Source: JAWKWH01 sp965204295
Lineage (GTDB): Bacteria; Pseudomonadota; Alphaproteobacteria; Rhizobiales; Rhizobiaceae
DNA: 64,000 nucleotides
NCBI GenBank assembly: GCA_965204295.1
Contig: OZ241973.1
Span: forward strand, 434,001 to 498,000
Direction of reading: 5' to 3'
Shown here: one piece after another, positions 35,560 to 44,408 of the stretch
Layout: every line of letters starts with the position of its first letter
Position numbering within the stretch: the stretch's first letter is position 1
Program-made: the position numbers and the translations under genes
The notes under the pieces: model-generated
What the model was told of the DNA's origin: nothing
Seen by the model: the letters and a program-made list of their open reading frames with translations, nothing else
Databases searched by the model: none

Positions 35560-35769
35560 GAACATTTTCCTTTCAGGTCCGGGGAACGAACCGGCGGAAA
35601 TCCGCGGGCAAACGTTCCATTAAGACGCCGGTTGCCCGACAGCCCGTCTTCACACCCATGCCGCCGATCGGGACACGGGCGCGTCATACTTCAATGGCGA
35701 CGCAAATGGCGACGCAAATGGCGACGCACCGCTCGATTCCATATATACGGCCCCGACCCAAACCGTCAA
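35560..35769 (-). promoter_or_regulatory. promoter and long leader of Hint gene 35559
   Basis: -35 TTGACG (35769-35764), 16-bp spacer, -10 TATATA (35747-35742). The long-leader block is present, plus a short tandem repeat of CATTTGCGTCGC (about 35692-35727). Confidence 0.8.
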
Positions 35770-35840
35770 GGGGTTTTTCGTGCCCGGACGCCGGCGGATT
35801 TCGTGGCTGACAGCGAAGCGCCGCCGCTATGCTTGTCGCG

Positions 35841-36788
35841 TCAGGCGGCGGTTTTCCGGGGGGCGGCGATAAGAGGCCGCCGGGCGATGGCCGGCAATCC
35901 CCGCAACCCGTTCGCCGGCAACAGACGCCGCGCCGATATGCGCGCGAACGGCATTTCCTTAATCAGACGGTCGGCCCCCGCGATTTCGAGATATTCGTCG
36001 TAATTGTCGAAGCCGGACCGGCCGACATAATCGATGAAGCTTTCCGCGGGAACGCCGCCGTTGGCCAGAACGACCTCGTGGTTCTCAAGCTCCACATGCC
36101 ACCAGACGAAGCGCGTCGGCATCTCGGCAAGCGGCAGGAAGCGGATCGGTGTTCCGTCCTCCGCCAGCGCGCCGGCGTTGACCAGCATGTCGCCGAACAG
36201 CAGGGCGTGGTCGGCGGTCACGGTCAGCGGTCTGTCCGGCAGGTCCGGGCCGAGGGCGCCGGCGTCGATGCGCACCGGTTTGCGGCCGAGTTCGACGCCG
36301 CGCGGGTTGGCGACGGTCTGCCGCGCCACCCAGATCGCCGGCGTCGACCTGCCGTCATGGGTCACGACCCGGTCGCCGGGTTGCAGGGTTTCGATGGCCC
36401 GCTCGCCGTCCGGCGTCAGAATCGTCGTTCCGGTGGCGAAGCAGTTGAAGACGATGGCGTTGTCGGCCATGTAACCCGTCGTGACGCCGCCGTTCGCCAG
36501 GGGCGTGAGGTCTACTCCATCCGCCGGGTTGTAGGGGATGTATGAGGCGGTATCGGTGCTGAAAACGGCGAAGGTCTCGCCGTCGACTTCAATCGTGTGC
36601 CCGCTGTACAGGGCGTTTACCGATCCATACCGCTCGCCGATATCCAGCATGTCATCGGCCCCGGTATTGATAGCCGGGTTGTCATCGAAAGCGGTATCGG
36701 AGCCGGTACTCCACGAGAAGGGTACGTTCGGATCATCGGACGGCACCGAATCTATCACTATGGCATGCGAGAAAAAAACAAACGCCAC
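35841..36788 (-). CDS. Hint-domain protein, allele A / tail A, GTG start
   Basis: 315 aa. GTG 36788 is chosen because AAAGGAGAATACCC precedes it and FVFFSHAIVI aligns with the family start; no ATG lies nearby in frame. N-domain (1-114): HAIVIDSVPSDDPNVPFSWS, NTGADDMLDIGERY, HTIEVDGETFAVF. Allele A from Cys116, tail A with LLPANGL. Confidence 0.87.
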   Translation of the reverse strand: MAFVFFSHAIVIDSVPSDDPNVPFSWSTGSDTAFDDNPAINTGADDMLDIGERYGSVNALYSGHTIEVDGETFAVFSTDTASYIPYNPADGVDLTPLANGGVTTGYMADNAIVFNCFATGTTILTPDGERAIETLQPGDRVVTHDGRSTPAIWVARQTVANPRGVELGRKPVRIDAGALGPDLPDRPLTVTADHALLFGDMLVNAGALAEDGTPIRFLPLAEMPTRFVWWHVELENHEVVLANGGVPAESFIDYVGRSGFDNYDEYLEIAGADRLIKEMPFARISARRLLPANGLRGLPAIARRPLIAAPRKTAA

Positions 36789-36926
36789 GGGTATTCTCCT
36801 TTGCAATCGCGGGGAACGAACCGGCGGAAACCCGCGAGGCAGCGTGCCCGTCACTTCATCGGCGACTCATCGGCATCGGCGACGCCCCGCCTGAGGCGAT
36901 TATAGAACCCCGCCCCGGACCGTCAA
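36789..36926 (-). promoter_or_regulatory. promoter and leader of Hint gene 36788
   Basis: -35 TTGACG (36926-36921), 16-bp spacer, -10 TATAAT (36904-36899). Followed by degenerate repeats (GGCGTCGCCGATGCCGATGA) and the standard leader ending AAAGGAGAA. Confidence 0.82.
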
Positions 36927-37100
36927 GCGGCCTTTTCGCAGCCGGACGCCGGCGCGATAGGAGCGCGCGCGCCCGCCGCGTCACGCCCCCCATGCGCCGG
37001 TCTTCAAACGCCCCTGGAAACGGTCGCCCCTGGAAACGGTCGCGATGGGCCCGCGGGCGAAAAACGCCGGACAGCGCCCTTGAGGGAGCGCCGCCATGCG

Positions 37101-38051
37101 TCAGGCGGCGGTTTTCCGGGGCATGTAGGAGGGCGGCGCGATGCCCAGCGCCTCGCGCAGGTCGGGCGGAACGAGCCGGTGCGCCGATATGCGCGCGAAC
37201 GGCATTTCCTTAATCAGACGGTCGGCCCCGGCGAGTGCGAGATATTCGTCGTAATTGTCGAAGCCGGACCGCCCGACATAATCGATAAAGCTCTCCGCGG
37301 GAACGCCGTTGGCGACGACGCACTCGTGTTTCTCAAGCTCCAGATGCCAGTAGTTGAACCGCGCCGGCAGGCCGGCAAGCGGCAGCAGGCGGATTGTGGT
37401 TCCGTTGACCAGCGTTCCGGCGTTGATCAGCATGTCGTCGAACAGCAGGGCGTGATCGGCGGTCACGGTCAGCGGCGCGTTCGGCAGGTCCGGGCCGAGG
37501 GCCCCGGCCTCGATGCGCACGGGGCTGCGGCCGACGCTCAAGTTACGCGGATTGACGACCGACTGCCACGCCCGCCAGATCACCGGCGTTGACCTGCCGT
37601 CATGGGTCAGCACAAGGTCGCCGGGCTTGATGGTTTCGACGGTTCTGTCGCCGTCCGGCGTGGCGATTCGCGTTCCGGTGGCGAAGCAGTTGAAGGCATG
37701 CGCCCCGATGGGGACGTACCCCGTCGAGACGCCCCCTGTCCCCAGGGACGGGAAGATGTCATGATCCGCCTTGTTGTAGGGGATGTAAAGTCTGTCGCCG
37801 TCGCCTGTGCCGTCGTCCGGCTCGTGAAACAGGGCGTAGATGTTGCCGTCGACGTCGACCGTGCGCCCCGAGTAGGTGGCGTTGGTTCCCCACCTGTCGA
37901 CGCCTTCATCAAGGCCATCCGCGTCGACATCGGTCACAGGGACTGGGTTTTCTACATCCCGACCGTTATCCCACGAGATGGCCCCGTTCGTCCCGGGAGC
38001 GAATGTCGGAAGGGTTATAAAGATGTAATGAGTGAAGGTGAAGGTTGCCAT
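37101..38051 (-). CDS. Hint-domain protein, allele B / hybrid tail
   Basis: 316 aa. The N-domain (1-120: TFTFTHYIFITLPTFAPGTN, EPDDGTGDGDRLYIPYNKAD) is a relative of the gene at 25791, which has allele A. Here Cys122 starts allele B with a variant first motif (GDRTVETIKPGDLVLTHDG). The tail is type B to PPSYMPR but ends KTAA like tail A, another crossover in the last few codons. Confidence 0.9.
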   Translation of the reverse strand: MATFTFTHYIFITLPTFAPGTNGAISWDNGRDVENPVPVTDVDADGLDEGVDRWGTNATYSGRTVDVDGNIYALFHEPDDGTGDGDRLYIPYNKADHDIFPSLGTGGVSTGYVPIGAHAFNCFATGTRIATPDGDRTVETIKPGDLVLTHDGRSTPVIWRAWQSVVNPRNLSVGRSPVRIEAGALGPDLPNAPLTVTADHALLFDDMLINAGTLVNGTTIRLLPLAGLPARFNYWHLELEKHECVVANGVPAESFIDYVGRSGFDNYDEYLALAGADRLIKEMPFARISAHRLVPPDLREALGIAPPSYMPRKTAA

Positions 38052-38142
38052 GGATAGTCTCCCTTTCGCAGTCCCAGGAACGCACCGTCCGATTCCATGT
38101 ATACGGCCCCCGATGTATACGGCCCCCGACCCGGACCGTCAA
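38052..38142 (-). promoter_or_regulatory. promoter and short leader of Hint gene 38051
   Basis: -35 TTGACG (38142-38137), 17-bp spacer, -10 TATACA (38119-38114). A 16-bp duplication (GGGGGCCGTATACAT on this strand, about 38099-38130) doubles the -10 region. The leader matches that of gene 26747. Confidence 0.7.
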
Positions 38143-38272
38143 GGGACGTTTGCGCGCCCGCGCGCCGCGTCACGCGCCCCATGCGCCGGTCTTCAAACGC
38201 CTTTCGAAACGGTCGCGATGGGCTTTCGGGCGAAAACGCCGGACAGCGCCCTTGAGGGAGCGCCGCCATGCG

Positions 38273-39202
38273 TCAGGCGGCGGTTTTCCGGGGGGCGGCG
38301 ATAAGAGGCCGCCGGGCGATGGCCGGCAATCCCCGCAGCCCGTTCGCCGGCAACAGACGCCGCGCCGATATGCGCACGAACGGCATTTCCGGTATCAGAC
38401 GGTCGGCCCCGGCGAGTGCGAGATATTCGTCGTAATTGTCGAAACCGGACCGGCCGACATAATCGATGAAACTCTCCGCCGGAACGCCGCCATTGGCCAG
38501 AACGACCTCGTGGTTCTCAAGCTCCACATGCCACCAGGTGAATTTCGTCGGCATCTCCGAAAGCGGCGCGAAGCGGACCGGGGTTCCGTCCTCCGCCAGC
38601 GCGCCGGCGTTGACCAGCATGTCGCCGAACAGCAGGGCGTGATCGCCCGTCACGGTCAGCGGTCTGTTCGGCAGGTCCGGGCCGAGGGCGCCGGCGTCGA
38701 TGCGCACGGGCCTGCGGCTGAGTTCGACGAAACGCGGGTTGGCGACGGTCTGCCTCGCCACCCAGATCGCCGGCGTCGACCTGCCGTCATGGGTCACGAC
38801 CCGGTCGCCGGGCCTAAGCGTCTCAATGGCCCGCTCGCCGTCCGGCGTCAGAATCGTCGTTCCGGTGGCAAAGCAGTTGAAGACCAGCGCCCCGCTGGGG
38901 GTGTAACCCGTCGAGGCGCCGGCCCCTACCGCCAGGGGCAAGATGTTTTGCTGACTGTTGTCGTAGGGGATGAAATAGTCTCTGCCATCGCTGAAAATGG
39001 CGTAGGTGTTGCCCCCGAAATCGACCGTGAACCCCGTGAAGACGTTAGACCCCCAACTGTCTACGTCGATATCCAGCAATCCATCGGATCCGGAAACGAC
39101 CTGGTCGGAGGCATTCTGACCTCTAATACCTGTCCACGTGAGGCTGGTGTCGGGAACTTCGGTGACGCCAAGGAGAAGGAGAGCAGCGTTGATGTTCGCC
39201 AT
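38273..39202 (-). CDS. Hint-domain protein, allele A / tail A
   Basis: 309 aa, with the shortest variable domain (1-108): MANINAALLLLGVTEVPDTS, VSGSDGLLDIDVDSWGSNVF, related to the gene at 33409 in the DSW and FTGFTVDF segments. Allele A from Cys110, with VELSRRPVRIDAGALG shared with 32085. Tail A (LLPANGLRGLPAIARRPL). Confidence 0.9.
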   Translation of the reverse strand: MANINAALLLLGVTEVPDTSLTWTGIRGQNASDQVVSGSDGLLDIDVDSWGSNVFTGFTVDFGGNTYAIFSDGRDYFIPYDNSQQNILPLAVGAGASTGYTPSGALVFNCFATGTTILTPDGERAIETLRPGDRVVTHDGRSTPAIWVARQTVANPRFVELSRRPVRIDAGALGPDLPNRPLTVTGDHALLFGDMLVNAGALAEDGTPVRFAPLSEMPTKFTWWHVELENHEVVLANGGVPAESFIDYVGRSGFDNYDEYLALAGADRLIPEMPFVRISARRLLPANGLRGLPAIARRPLIAAPRKTAA

Positions 39203-39339
39203 GGCGATTTGCCTTTCAGAGTACCGTTTTCCGTTCCTGGAGAACGCACCGGCGGAAACCCGCGAAGCAGCGCGCCCGTCATTTCATTGGCGACGCACCG
39301 CTTCGATTCCGTTATATGGCCCCGATCCAAAACCGTCAA
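39203..39339 (-). promoter_or_regulatory. promoter and leader of Hint gene 39202
   Basis: -35 TTGACG (39339-39334), 17-bp spacer, -10 TATAAC (39316-39311). One AAGCGGTGCGTCGCCAATGA unit, then a diverged leader ending GAAAGGCAAATC. Confidence 0.72.
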
Positions 39340-39510
39340 GCGGCCTTTTCGCAGCCGGACGCCGGCGAGAGAGAAGAGAGCGCGCCCGCCGCGTCACGCC
39401 ATGCGCCGGTCTTCAAACGTCTTTCAAACGCCCCTGGAAACGGTCGCGATGGGCTTTCGGGAGCGCGACGAAACGCCCCCGCCGCGTCGGCTCACCCCAT
39501 GCGCGTCGCG

Positions 39511-40482
39511 TCAGGCGGCGGTTTTCCGGGGGGCGGCGATAAGAGGCCGCCGCGCGATGGCCGGCAATCCCCGCAACCCGTTCGCCGGCAACAGACGCCG
39601 CGCCGATATGCGCATGAACGGCATTTCCGCAATCAGACGGTCGGCTCCCGCAATTTCGAGATATTCGTCGTAATTGTCGAAGCCGGACCGGCCGACATAA
39701 TCGATGAAACTCTCCGCGGGAACGCCGCCATTGGCCAGAACGACCTCGTGGTTCTCAAGCTCCACATGCCACCAGACGAAGCGCGTCGGCATCTCGGCAA
39801 GCGGCAGGAAGCGGATCGGAGTTCCGTCCTCCGCCAGCGCGCCGGCGTTGACCAGCATGTCGCCGAACAGCAGGGCGTGGTCGGCGGTCACGGTCAGCGG
39901 TCTGTTCGGCAGGTCCGGGCCGAGGGCGCCAGCGTCGATGCGCACCGGTTTGCGGCCGAGTTCGACGCCGCGCGGGTTGACGACGGTCTGCCGCGCCACC
40001 CAGATCACCGGGGTCGACCTGCCGTCATGGGTCACGACCCGGTCGCCGGGCCCAAGCGTCTCGATGGCCCGCTCGCCGTCCGGCGTCAGAATCGTCGTTC
40101 CGGTGGCGAAGCAGTTGAACACCTGCGCCCCGGCGGGTTGGTACGCCGACGTGCCGCCGGGCGTGGATTCGAAGAAGGGCGCGAGGTCCGCATCCGCCTT
40201 GTTGTAGGGGATGAAAAGGATGTCGTTAATAGTGTTCCTGAAAACGGCGTAGGTCTGGCCTTCGACTTCGACCACGTATCCCGTATAAGGATGATTGTCG
40301 TTAGCCCAGAAGTCGGTGTCGGTGTTGGCGTCCAGAAGACCGTTGTCTCCGGAATTGACATCGAATTGCCCGGGGTTGTCGCCGCCTGCCATCCATGTGA
40401 TGGGCTCGCCCGGCGGATCGGGGAATGTCCCATATTGGCTGGTGTTTATAGTGATGTAATGAGTGAACGCAACCACGGGCAT
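39511..40482 (-). CDS. Hint-domain protein, allele A / tail A
   Basis: 323 aa. The N-domain (1-122: VVAFTHYITINTSQYGTFPD, PPGEPITWMAGGDNPGQFDV) is a close relative of that of the fusion gene at 2633, 37 kb away on the other strand and attached to allele B. Here allele A begins at Cys124 and the tail is type A. The first five residues resemble gene 99 (MPVVQFTHA). Confidence 0.92.
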   Translation of the reverse strand: MPVVAFTHYITINTSQYGTFPDPPGEPITWMAGGDNPGQFDVNSGDNGLLDANTDTDFWANDNHPYTGYVVEVEGQTYAVFRNTINDILFIPYNKADADLAPFFESTPGGTSAYQPAGAQVFNCFATGTTILTPDGERAIETLGPGDRVVTHDGRSTPVIWVARQTVVNPRGVELGRKPVRIDAGALGPDLPNRPLTVTADHALLFGDMLVNAGALAEDGTPIRFLPLAEMPTRFVWWHVELENHEVVLANGGVPAESFIDYVGRSGFDNYDEYLEIAGADRLIAEMPFMRISARRLLPANGLRGLPAIARRPLIAAPRKTAA

Positions 40483-40610
40483 TATCCTTTCCGGTTCGGG
40501 GAACGCACCGGCGGAAACCCGCGAAGCAGCGAACCCGTCGCATAATGGCGTCGCCCCTCATGGCGTCGCCCCTCTTGACACCATCATACGGTCCCGACCC
40601 AAACCGTCAA
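40483..40610 (-). promoter_or_regulatory. promoter and leader of Hint gene 40482
   Basis: -35 TTGACG (40610-40605), 16-bp spacer, -10 TATGAT (40588-40583), followed by a 15-bp repeat (GAGGGGCGACGCCAT, two copies, about 40546-40575) and a leader ending GAAAGGATAAT. Confidence 0.8.
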
Positions 40611-40780
40611 GGGGTTTTCGCAGCCGGACGCCGGCGCGAGAGAAGAGCGCGCGCCGCCGCGTCACGCCGTGCGCCGGTCTTCAAACGCCTTTCAAACGCC
40701 CCTGGAAACGGTCGCGATGGGCTTTCGGGAGCGCGACGAAACGCCCCGCCGCCGCGTCGGCTCACCCCATGCGCGTCGCG

Positions 40781-41761
40781 TCAGGCGGCGGTTTTCCGGG
40801 GGGCGGCGATAAGAGGCCGCCGGGCGATGGCCGGCAATCCCCGCAACCCGTTCGCCGGCAACAGACGCCGCGCCGATATGCGCACGAACGGCATTTCCTT
40901 AATCAGACGGTCGGCCCCGGCGAGGTCGAGATATTCGTCGTAATTGTCGAAGCCGGACCGCCCGACATAATCGATGAAACTCTCCGCGGGAACGCCGCCA
41001 TTGGCCAGAACGACCTCGTGGTTCTCAAGCTCCACATGCCACCAGACGAAGCGCGTCGGCATCTCCGAAAGCGGCAGGAAGCGGATTGGTGTTCCGTCCT
41101 CCGCCAGCGCGCCGGCGTTGACCAGCATGTCGCCGAACAGCAGGGCGTGATCGGCGGTCACGGTCAGCGGTCTGTCCGGCAGGTCCGGGCCGAGGGCGCC
41201 GGCGTCGATGCGCACGGGTTTGCGTCCGAGTTCGACGAAACGCGGGTTGACGACGGTCTGCCGCGCCACCCAGATCACCGGCGTCGACCTGCCGTCATGG
41301 GTCATGACCCGGTCGCCGGGTTGCAGCGTCTCAATGGCCCGCTCGCCGTCCGGCGTCAGAATCGTCGTTCCGGTGGCGAAGCAGTTGAACACCTGCGCCC
41401 CGGCGGGCATGTAAAGGTCAGAAGAACTGCCCCCGTTCGCCAGGGGCGCGAGGTCTATTCCCTCCGCCAGGTTGTAGGGGATTACATACTGCGTTCCGCC
41501 GAAGACCGACCTGCCGAAAATGGCGAATTCCTCGCCTCCGACCTCGACCGTGTACCCCGTATAGGTGAAGAAGCCCGTCGTCCCGAACTGGAGCCCGTCG
41601 TCGCCGACATCCAGAAGCCCATTGTCTCCGAGTTCGATCGTCGTGGGGTCCGCTCCGGCGGAGCCGTTACTCCACGAGATGGTCTGGCCCTCCCCGGTCG
41701 GCAAGGGCGAGTTATTCCCCGACTGATTGATAAAAACGACGTGAGTGTTACTTGTCGACAT
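40781..41761 (-). CDS. Hint-domain protein, allele A / tail A
   Basis: 326 aa from ATG 41761 (AAGGAGACGGCTC upstream). N-domain (1-125): STSNTHVVFINQSGNNSPLP, GDNGLLDVGDDGLQFGTTGF. Allele A from Cys127. It is the outermost member of the - strand array; 106 bp of its tail region (40834-40939) are repeated exactly inside the neighbouring DUF2333 gene (42443-42548). Confidence 0.9.
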   Translation of the reverse strand: MSTSNTHVVFINQSGNNSPLPTGEGQTISWSNGSAGADPTTIELGDNGLLDVGDDGLQFGTTGFFTYTGYTVEVGGEEFAIFGRSVFGGTQYVIPYNLAEGIDLAPLANGGSSSDLYMPAGAQVFNCFATGTTILTPDGERAIETLQPGDRVMTHDGRSTPVIWVARQTVVNPRFVELGRKPVRIDAGALGPDLPDRPLTVTADHALLFGDMLVNAGALAEDGTPIRFLPLSEMPTRFVWWHVELENHEVVLANGGVPAESFIDYVGRSGFDNYDEYLDLAGADRLIKEMPFVRISARRLLPANGLRGLPAIARRPLIAAPRKTAA

Positions 41762-41881
41762 GAGCCGTCTCCTTCTCAAGCCAGGGAACGAGCCGGCGGA
41801 ACCCGCGGGCGCGCCCGTCACTTCATGGCGGCGCACCGCACCGCTCGTTTGCCATTATATAACCCCGCCCCGGACCGTCAA
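41762..41881 (-). promoter_or_regulatory. promoter and leader of Hint gene 41761
   Basis: -35 TTGACG (41881-41876), 16-bp spacer, -10 TATAAT (41859-41854). One AGCGGTGCGGTGCGCCGCCA unit and a standard ribosome site. Confidence 0.83.
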
Positions 41882-42008
41882 GGGGTTTTCGGGCCGCGCG
41901 GCGCGTTCGGGAGAACGTCTCTTTCGCACTCCGGCCGCTTGCGCCCGCCGCGTCACGACGCCATGCGCCGGCCGGACAGGAGAACGGCCGATTCGACTCC
42001 GTCGCCGG

Positions 42009-42836
42009 TCAGTTTCCGAGAACGTCTCTCAATTCGATCAGGTTCGTGCGAACGCGGAGAATGTAGAAGCCGATCGTCGTCAAATGGGTCGGCATCACAA
42101 ATCCGTCTTCGCGGCCGTTGGAAACGATCAGGGGATCGAGCTCCAGCGCGCTCAGTATCCGCCGGTCCATGCCGTCCCACAATCCGGCCAGGTTTCTCGT
42201 CCGGACGATATCCTCGAAATCGGCGCGGGCGGCGGCAAGCAGGCCGCGATACGCATAGAGCTGACCCCTCGCCTCCATGAACAGATTGTCGGCCCTCGTG
42301 TCGAACCAGCCGCCGTTATACCGCTCCGACCGGGGTCCGCCACCCTGTCGAGGAACGAGATTGTCGCCGCGCGCATCGAACGCCGCGGAACCGTCGCCGA
42401 TCTCCTTGCGGGCCTGGCGATAGGATGACCAGGCCGTTTGTCGCAATCCCCGCAACCCGTTCGCCGGCAACAGACGCCGCGCCGATATGCGCACGAACGG
42501 CATTTCCTTAATCAGACGGTCGGCCCCGGCGAGGTCGAGATATTCGTCACGTTCGGGCGGAGTTCGTCGCCGTCCACGTCGACCCGTTCGCCGGCGGATA
42601 CGCCGCGATTGGCGAGATCGAGCGCCGCCGTGTAGTCGTTGTCGTGTCCCGCACCCAGGCGGCCTGCCAGAAGAAATACAGATCAAGGATCGCGAGGACG
42701 ATCGCGCCGAGCACGGTTTTCAGGATCCAGCCCTTTCGCCGATACCAGCGAACCGCGCCGGAAACGGCCGCAGGCGATTGCCGACCATCCGGAGCGCCCA
42801 GGTGAAGAAATCGACGATCGGATCATGGAGGTTTCC
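42009..42836 (-). pseudogene. DUF2333-type membrane protein gene, broken and carrying a Hint fragment
   Basis: The C-terminal half (DNLFMEARGQLYAYRGLLAA to RTNLIELRDVLGN) matches DUF2333. The N-terminal half is readable only with two frame changes: HDPIVDFFTWALRMVGNRLR in one frame, a membrane helix WILKTVLGAIVLAILDLYFF in the next, then HDNDYTAALDLANRGVSAGE in the third. The middle of the gene is replaced by 106 bp identical to a Hint tail. The gene follows DUF6638-like 42841 closely and was the last gene of the AAA+ operon. Confidence 0.8.
42443..42548 (-). mobile_element. 106-bp Hint-gene fragment inside DUF2333 gene
   Basis: Exact match to 40834-40939 in the same orientation (offset 1609 bp). 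It encodes part of the tail (DEYLDLAGADRLIKEMPFVR, then ISARRLLPANGLRG). No target-site duplication or inverted ends are seen, so homologous or illegitimate recombination with the adjacent array is likelier than transposition. Confidence 0.88.
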
Positions 42837-42840
42837 CCGT

Positions 42841-44118
42841 TCAACCGGTCAGGCCATAAAGCCGCTTACGCAACGCCGCCTTGTCCTTCAGATATGTATT
42901 CTTCAACGTCTCCACAACATGGGCGCGCCAGACCGGCGCATACCCCTCATAATCGCGGTAAAAACCCTGCTTGTTGAACACATAGCGCGAAACGAAATCC
43001 CGAGGGACGAAATCGGAAATCAGACGATTGACCAGCCAGGCATCCGGGTGATCGGGTTTTGCGCGCACGACCTGAAACCTGCGGGCGGGATCGATATCTT
43101 CGACGTCCAATTTTCCGGACCGGGCGATTTCCCGCTTTGCGCCGTTGAGAAACGGAAATGCGCCATCCCGATCGATCAGGTCGGCATGACCGTGAATCCA
43201 GGTTCGCAACCGGGCCTTGTCGAGGTCGGGTTCCGGCCCGCTCATCCGGATCAGCGCGCGAATCGCCATATCCGCGCGATGCTCCAGATAGCCCGATTTT
43301 TCAATCCATGACGCGCGCGGCAGGTCCAGCCGGCCCGTCGAGGAGAGAAATTCGAACACGCGCGCCGGATCGTCGATCGACAGATAGCTTACCTGCCAGG
43401 GCCGCGACCGCCTGAATCCGGGAGCGTCGGGATCGCCGATCACCGTCGTCCGATCGGCGTCGACGAACACGTAAAGCCCGCCGAAATGGCTGGTCCAGTA
43501 AGCGTTGTGCCGAAACACCGTCCGGTCGGGAACCAGAGCGTTTTCACGGATGTCGCCCGTCACCTTCGCCAGTTCGACCATGCGGGCGAGCAATTCGTCG
43601 TCGCGCCACGCATCCGGCTCGCCCTTAAGACGGTCCGACAACGTCCTGAGCTCCGTCGCCTTGCCGAGCACGTCTTCCGCCGACAGCACCCGGAATTCGA
43701 CCTGCTCGATCGACAACAGATCCTCGATGGTGTCGATCCGCCAGACCGAATCCTCGATTTCGCCGTAGATCGCATCCCTGATCGTCGCGGCGTCGATGGC
43801 TCTCGCGTTCCCGGAAAGGAACTCGTACATCAATTGCGATGTGTTGGAGTAGGCCGTATGCACCACCGGCAGGTCGATCTGACGCGGCGAAAGGATGATG
43901 AACCGCCGGTTGGTCCCGTTGGGATCGAGGTAGTTGTCGTCGTCGAGTTCCTCGGCGATCCGCGGCGAAAATCCGGTCCTGTCGATCTCGAACGATTTCA
44001 GCGCGGTCGGCTTCAATCCGAACGCCATCAGGGCCTTGTTGTAACGCGCGATCAGATTCGGTTCGGCGATTTCCATCAGCCGCCCGTAGATCAGCTCGTT
44101 GTCACGCAGGAGTTTCAT
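42841..44118 (-). CDS. uncharacterised protein (DUF6638-like)
   Basis: 425 aa, no membrane segment or signal peptide. MKLLRDNELIYGRLMEIAEP; no catalytic motif that I recognise. It may belong to DUF6638 (from memory, low certainty). The start ATG overlaps the stop of the preceding small ORF by 4 bp (ATGA), so it is part of the operon with the AAA+ ATPase at 44409 and the coiled-coil protein at 47473. Confidence 0.7.
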   Translation of the reverse strand: MKLLRDNELIYGRLMEIAEPNLIARYNKALMAFGLKPTALKSFEIDRTGFSPRIAEELDDDNYLDPNGTNRRFIILSPRQIDLPVVHTAYSNTSQLMYEFLSGNARAIDAATIRDAIYGEIEDSVWRIDTIEDLLSIEQVEFRVLSAEDVLGKATELRTLSDRLKGEPDAWRDDELLARMVELAKVTGDIRENALVPDRTVFRHNAYWTSHFGGLYVFVDADRTTVIGDPDAPGFRRSRPWQVSYLSIDDPARVFEFLSSTGRLDLPRASWIEKSGYLEHRADMAIRALIRMSGPEPDLDKARLRTWIHGHADLIDRDGAFPFLNGAKREIARSGKLDVEDIDPARRFQVVRAKPDHPDAWLVNRLISDFVPRDFVSRYVFNKQGFYRDYEGYAPVWRAHVVETLKNTYLKDKAALRKRLYGLTG

Positions 44119-44399
44119 CGGACCGATCGCTTGAAATCCCGTTCGTCGATGCGTATTTCAATCCGCACCGGACAGGTATGCGACGGTTGAAACCAACTCC
44201 CGGAAAATCGTCGGACGCCCGATAAAGGACGGTTCGGTCGCGATCGTTCCGCGTCCGCGGTAAGGATTCGCCTCGCGGCGCCGCCCGCGCCAGCGCCGGA
44301 CAAGCCGGCCGGACATGAGGCGCGACGCCATGCCTCTTCAATCGCGACAAGCAAATCCCCGACAAGCAAATCCCCGATCGGATCCATATCCCGCTTCAT
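44115..44399 (-). CDS. small ORF between AAA+ ATPase and DUF6638-like gene
   Basis: 94 aa. The N-terminal GDLLVGDLLVAIEEAW contains a 15-bp duplication (GGGGATTTGCTTGTC twice). The C-terminal HTCPVRIEIRIDERDFKRSV looks protein-like and the stop overlaps the next start (ATGA). The middle is Ala/Gly/Arg-rich and may be frameshifted. It could be a small real subunit or a decayed gene. Confidence 0.4.
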   Translation of the reverse strand: MKRDMDPIGDLLVGDLLVAIEEAWRRASCPAGLSGAGAGGAARRILTADAERSRPNRPLSGVRRFSGSWFQPSHTCPVRIEIRIDERDFKRSVR

Positions 44400-44408
44400 T
44401 TTACGACC

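Noticed and set aside
34411..36003. Long + strand open frames across the - strand Hint array (also 38045-39673 and 40463-42280)
   Set aside because: They mirror the codon bias of the real genes on the opposite strand, run across promoters and lack recognisable domains or ribosome sites.
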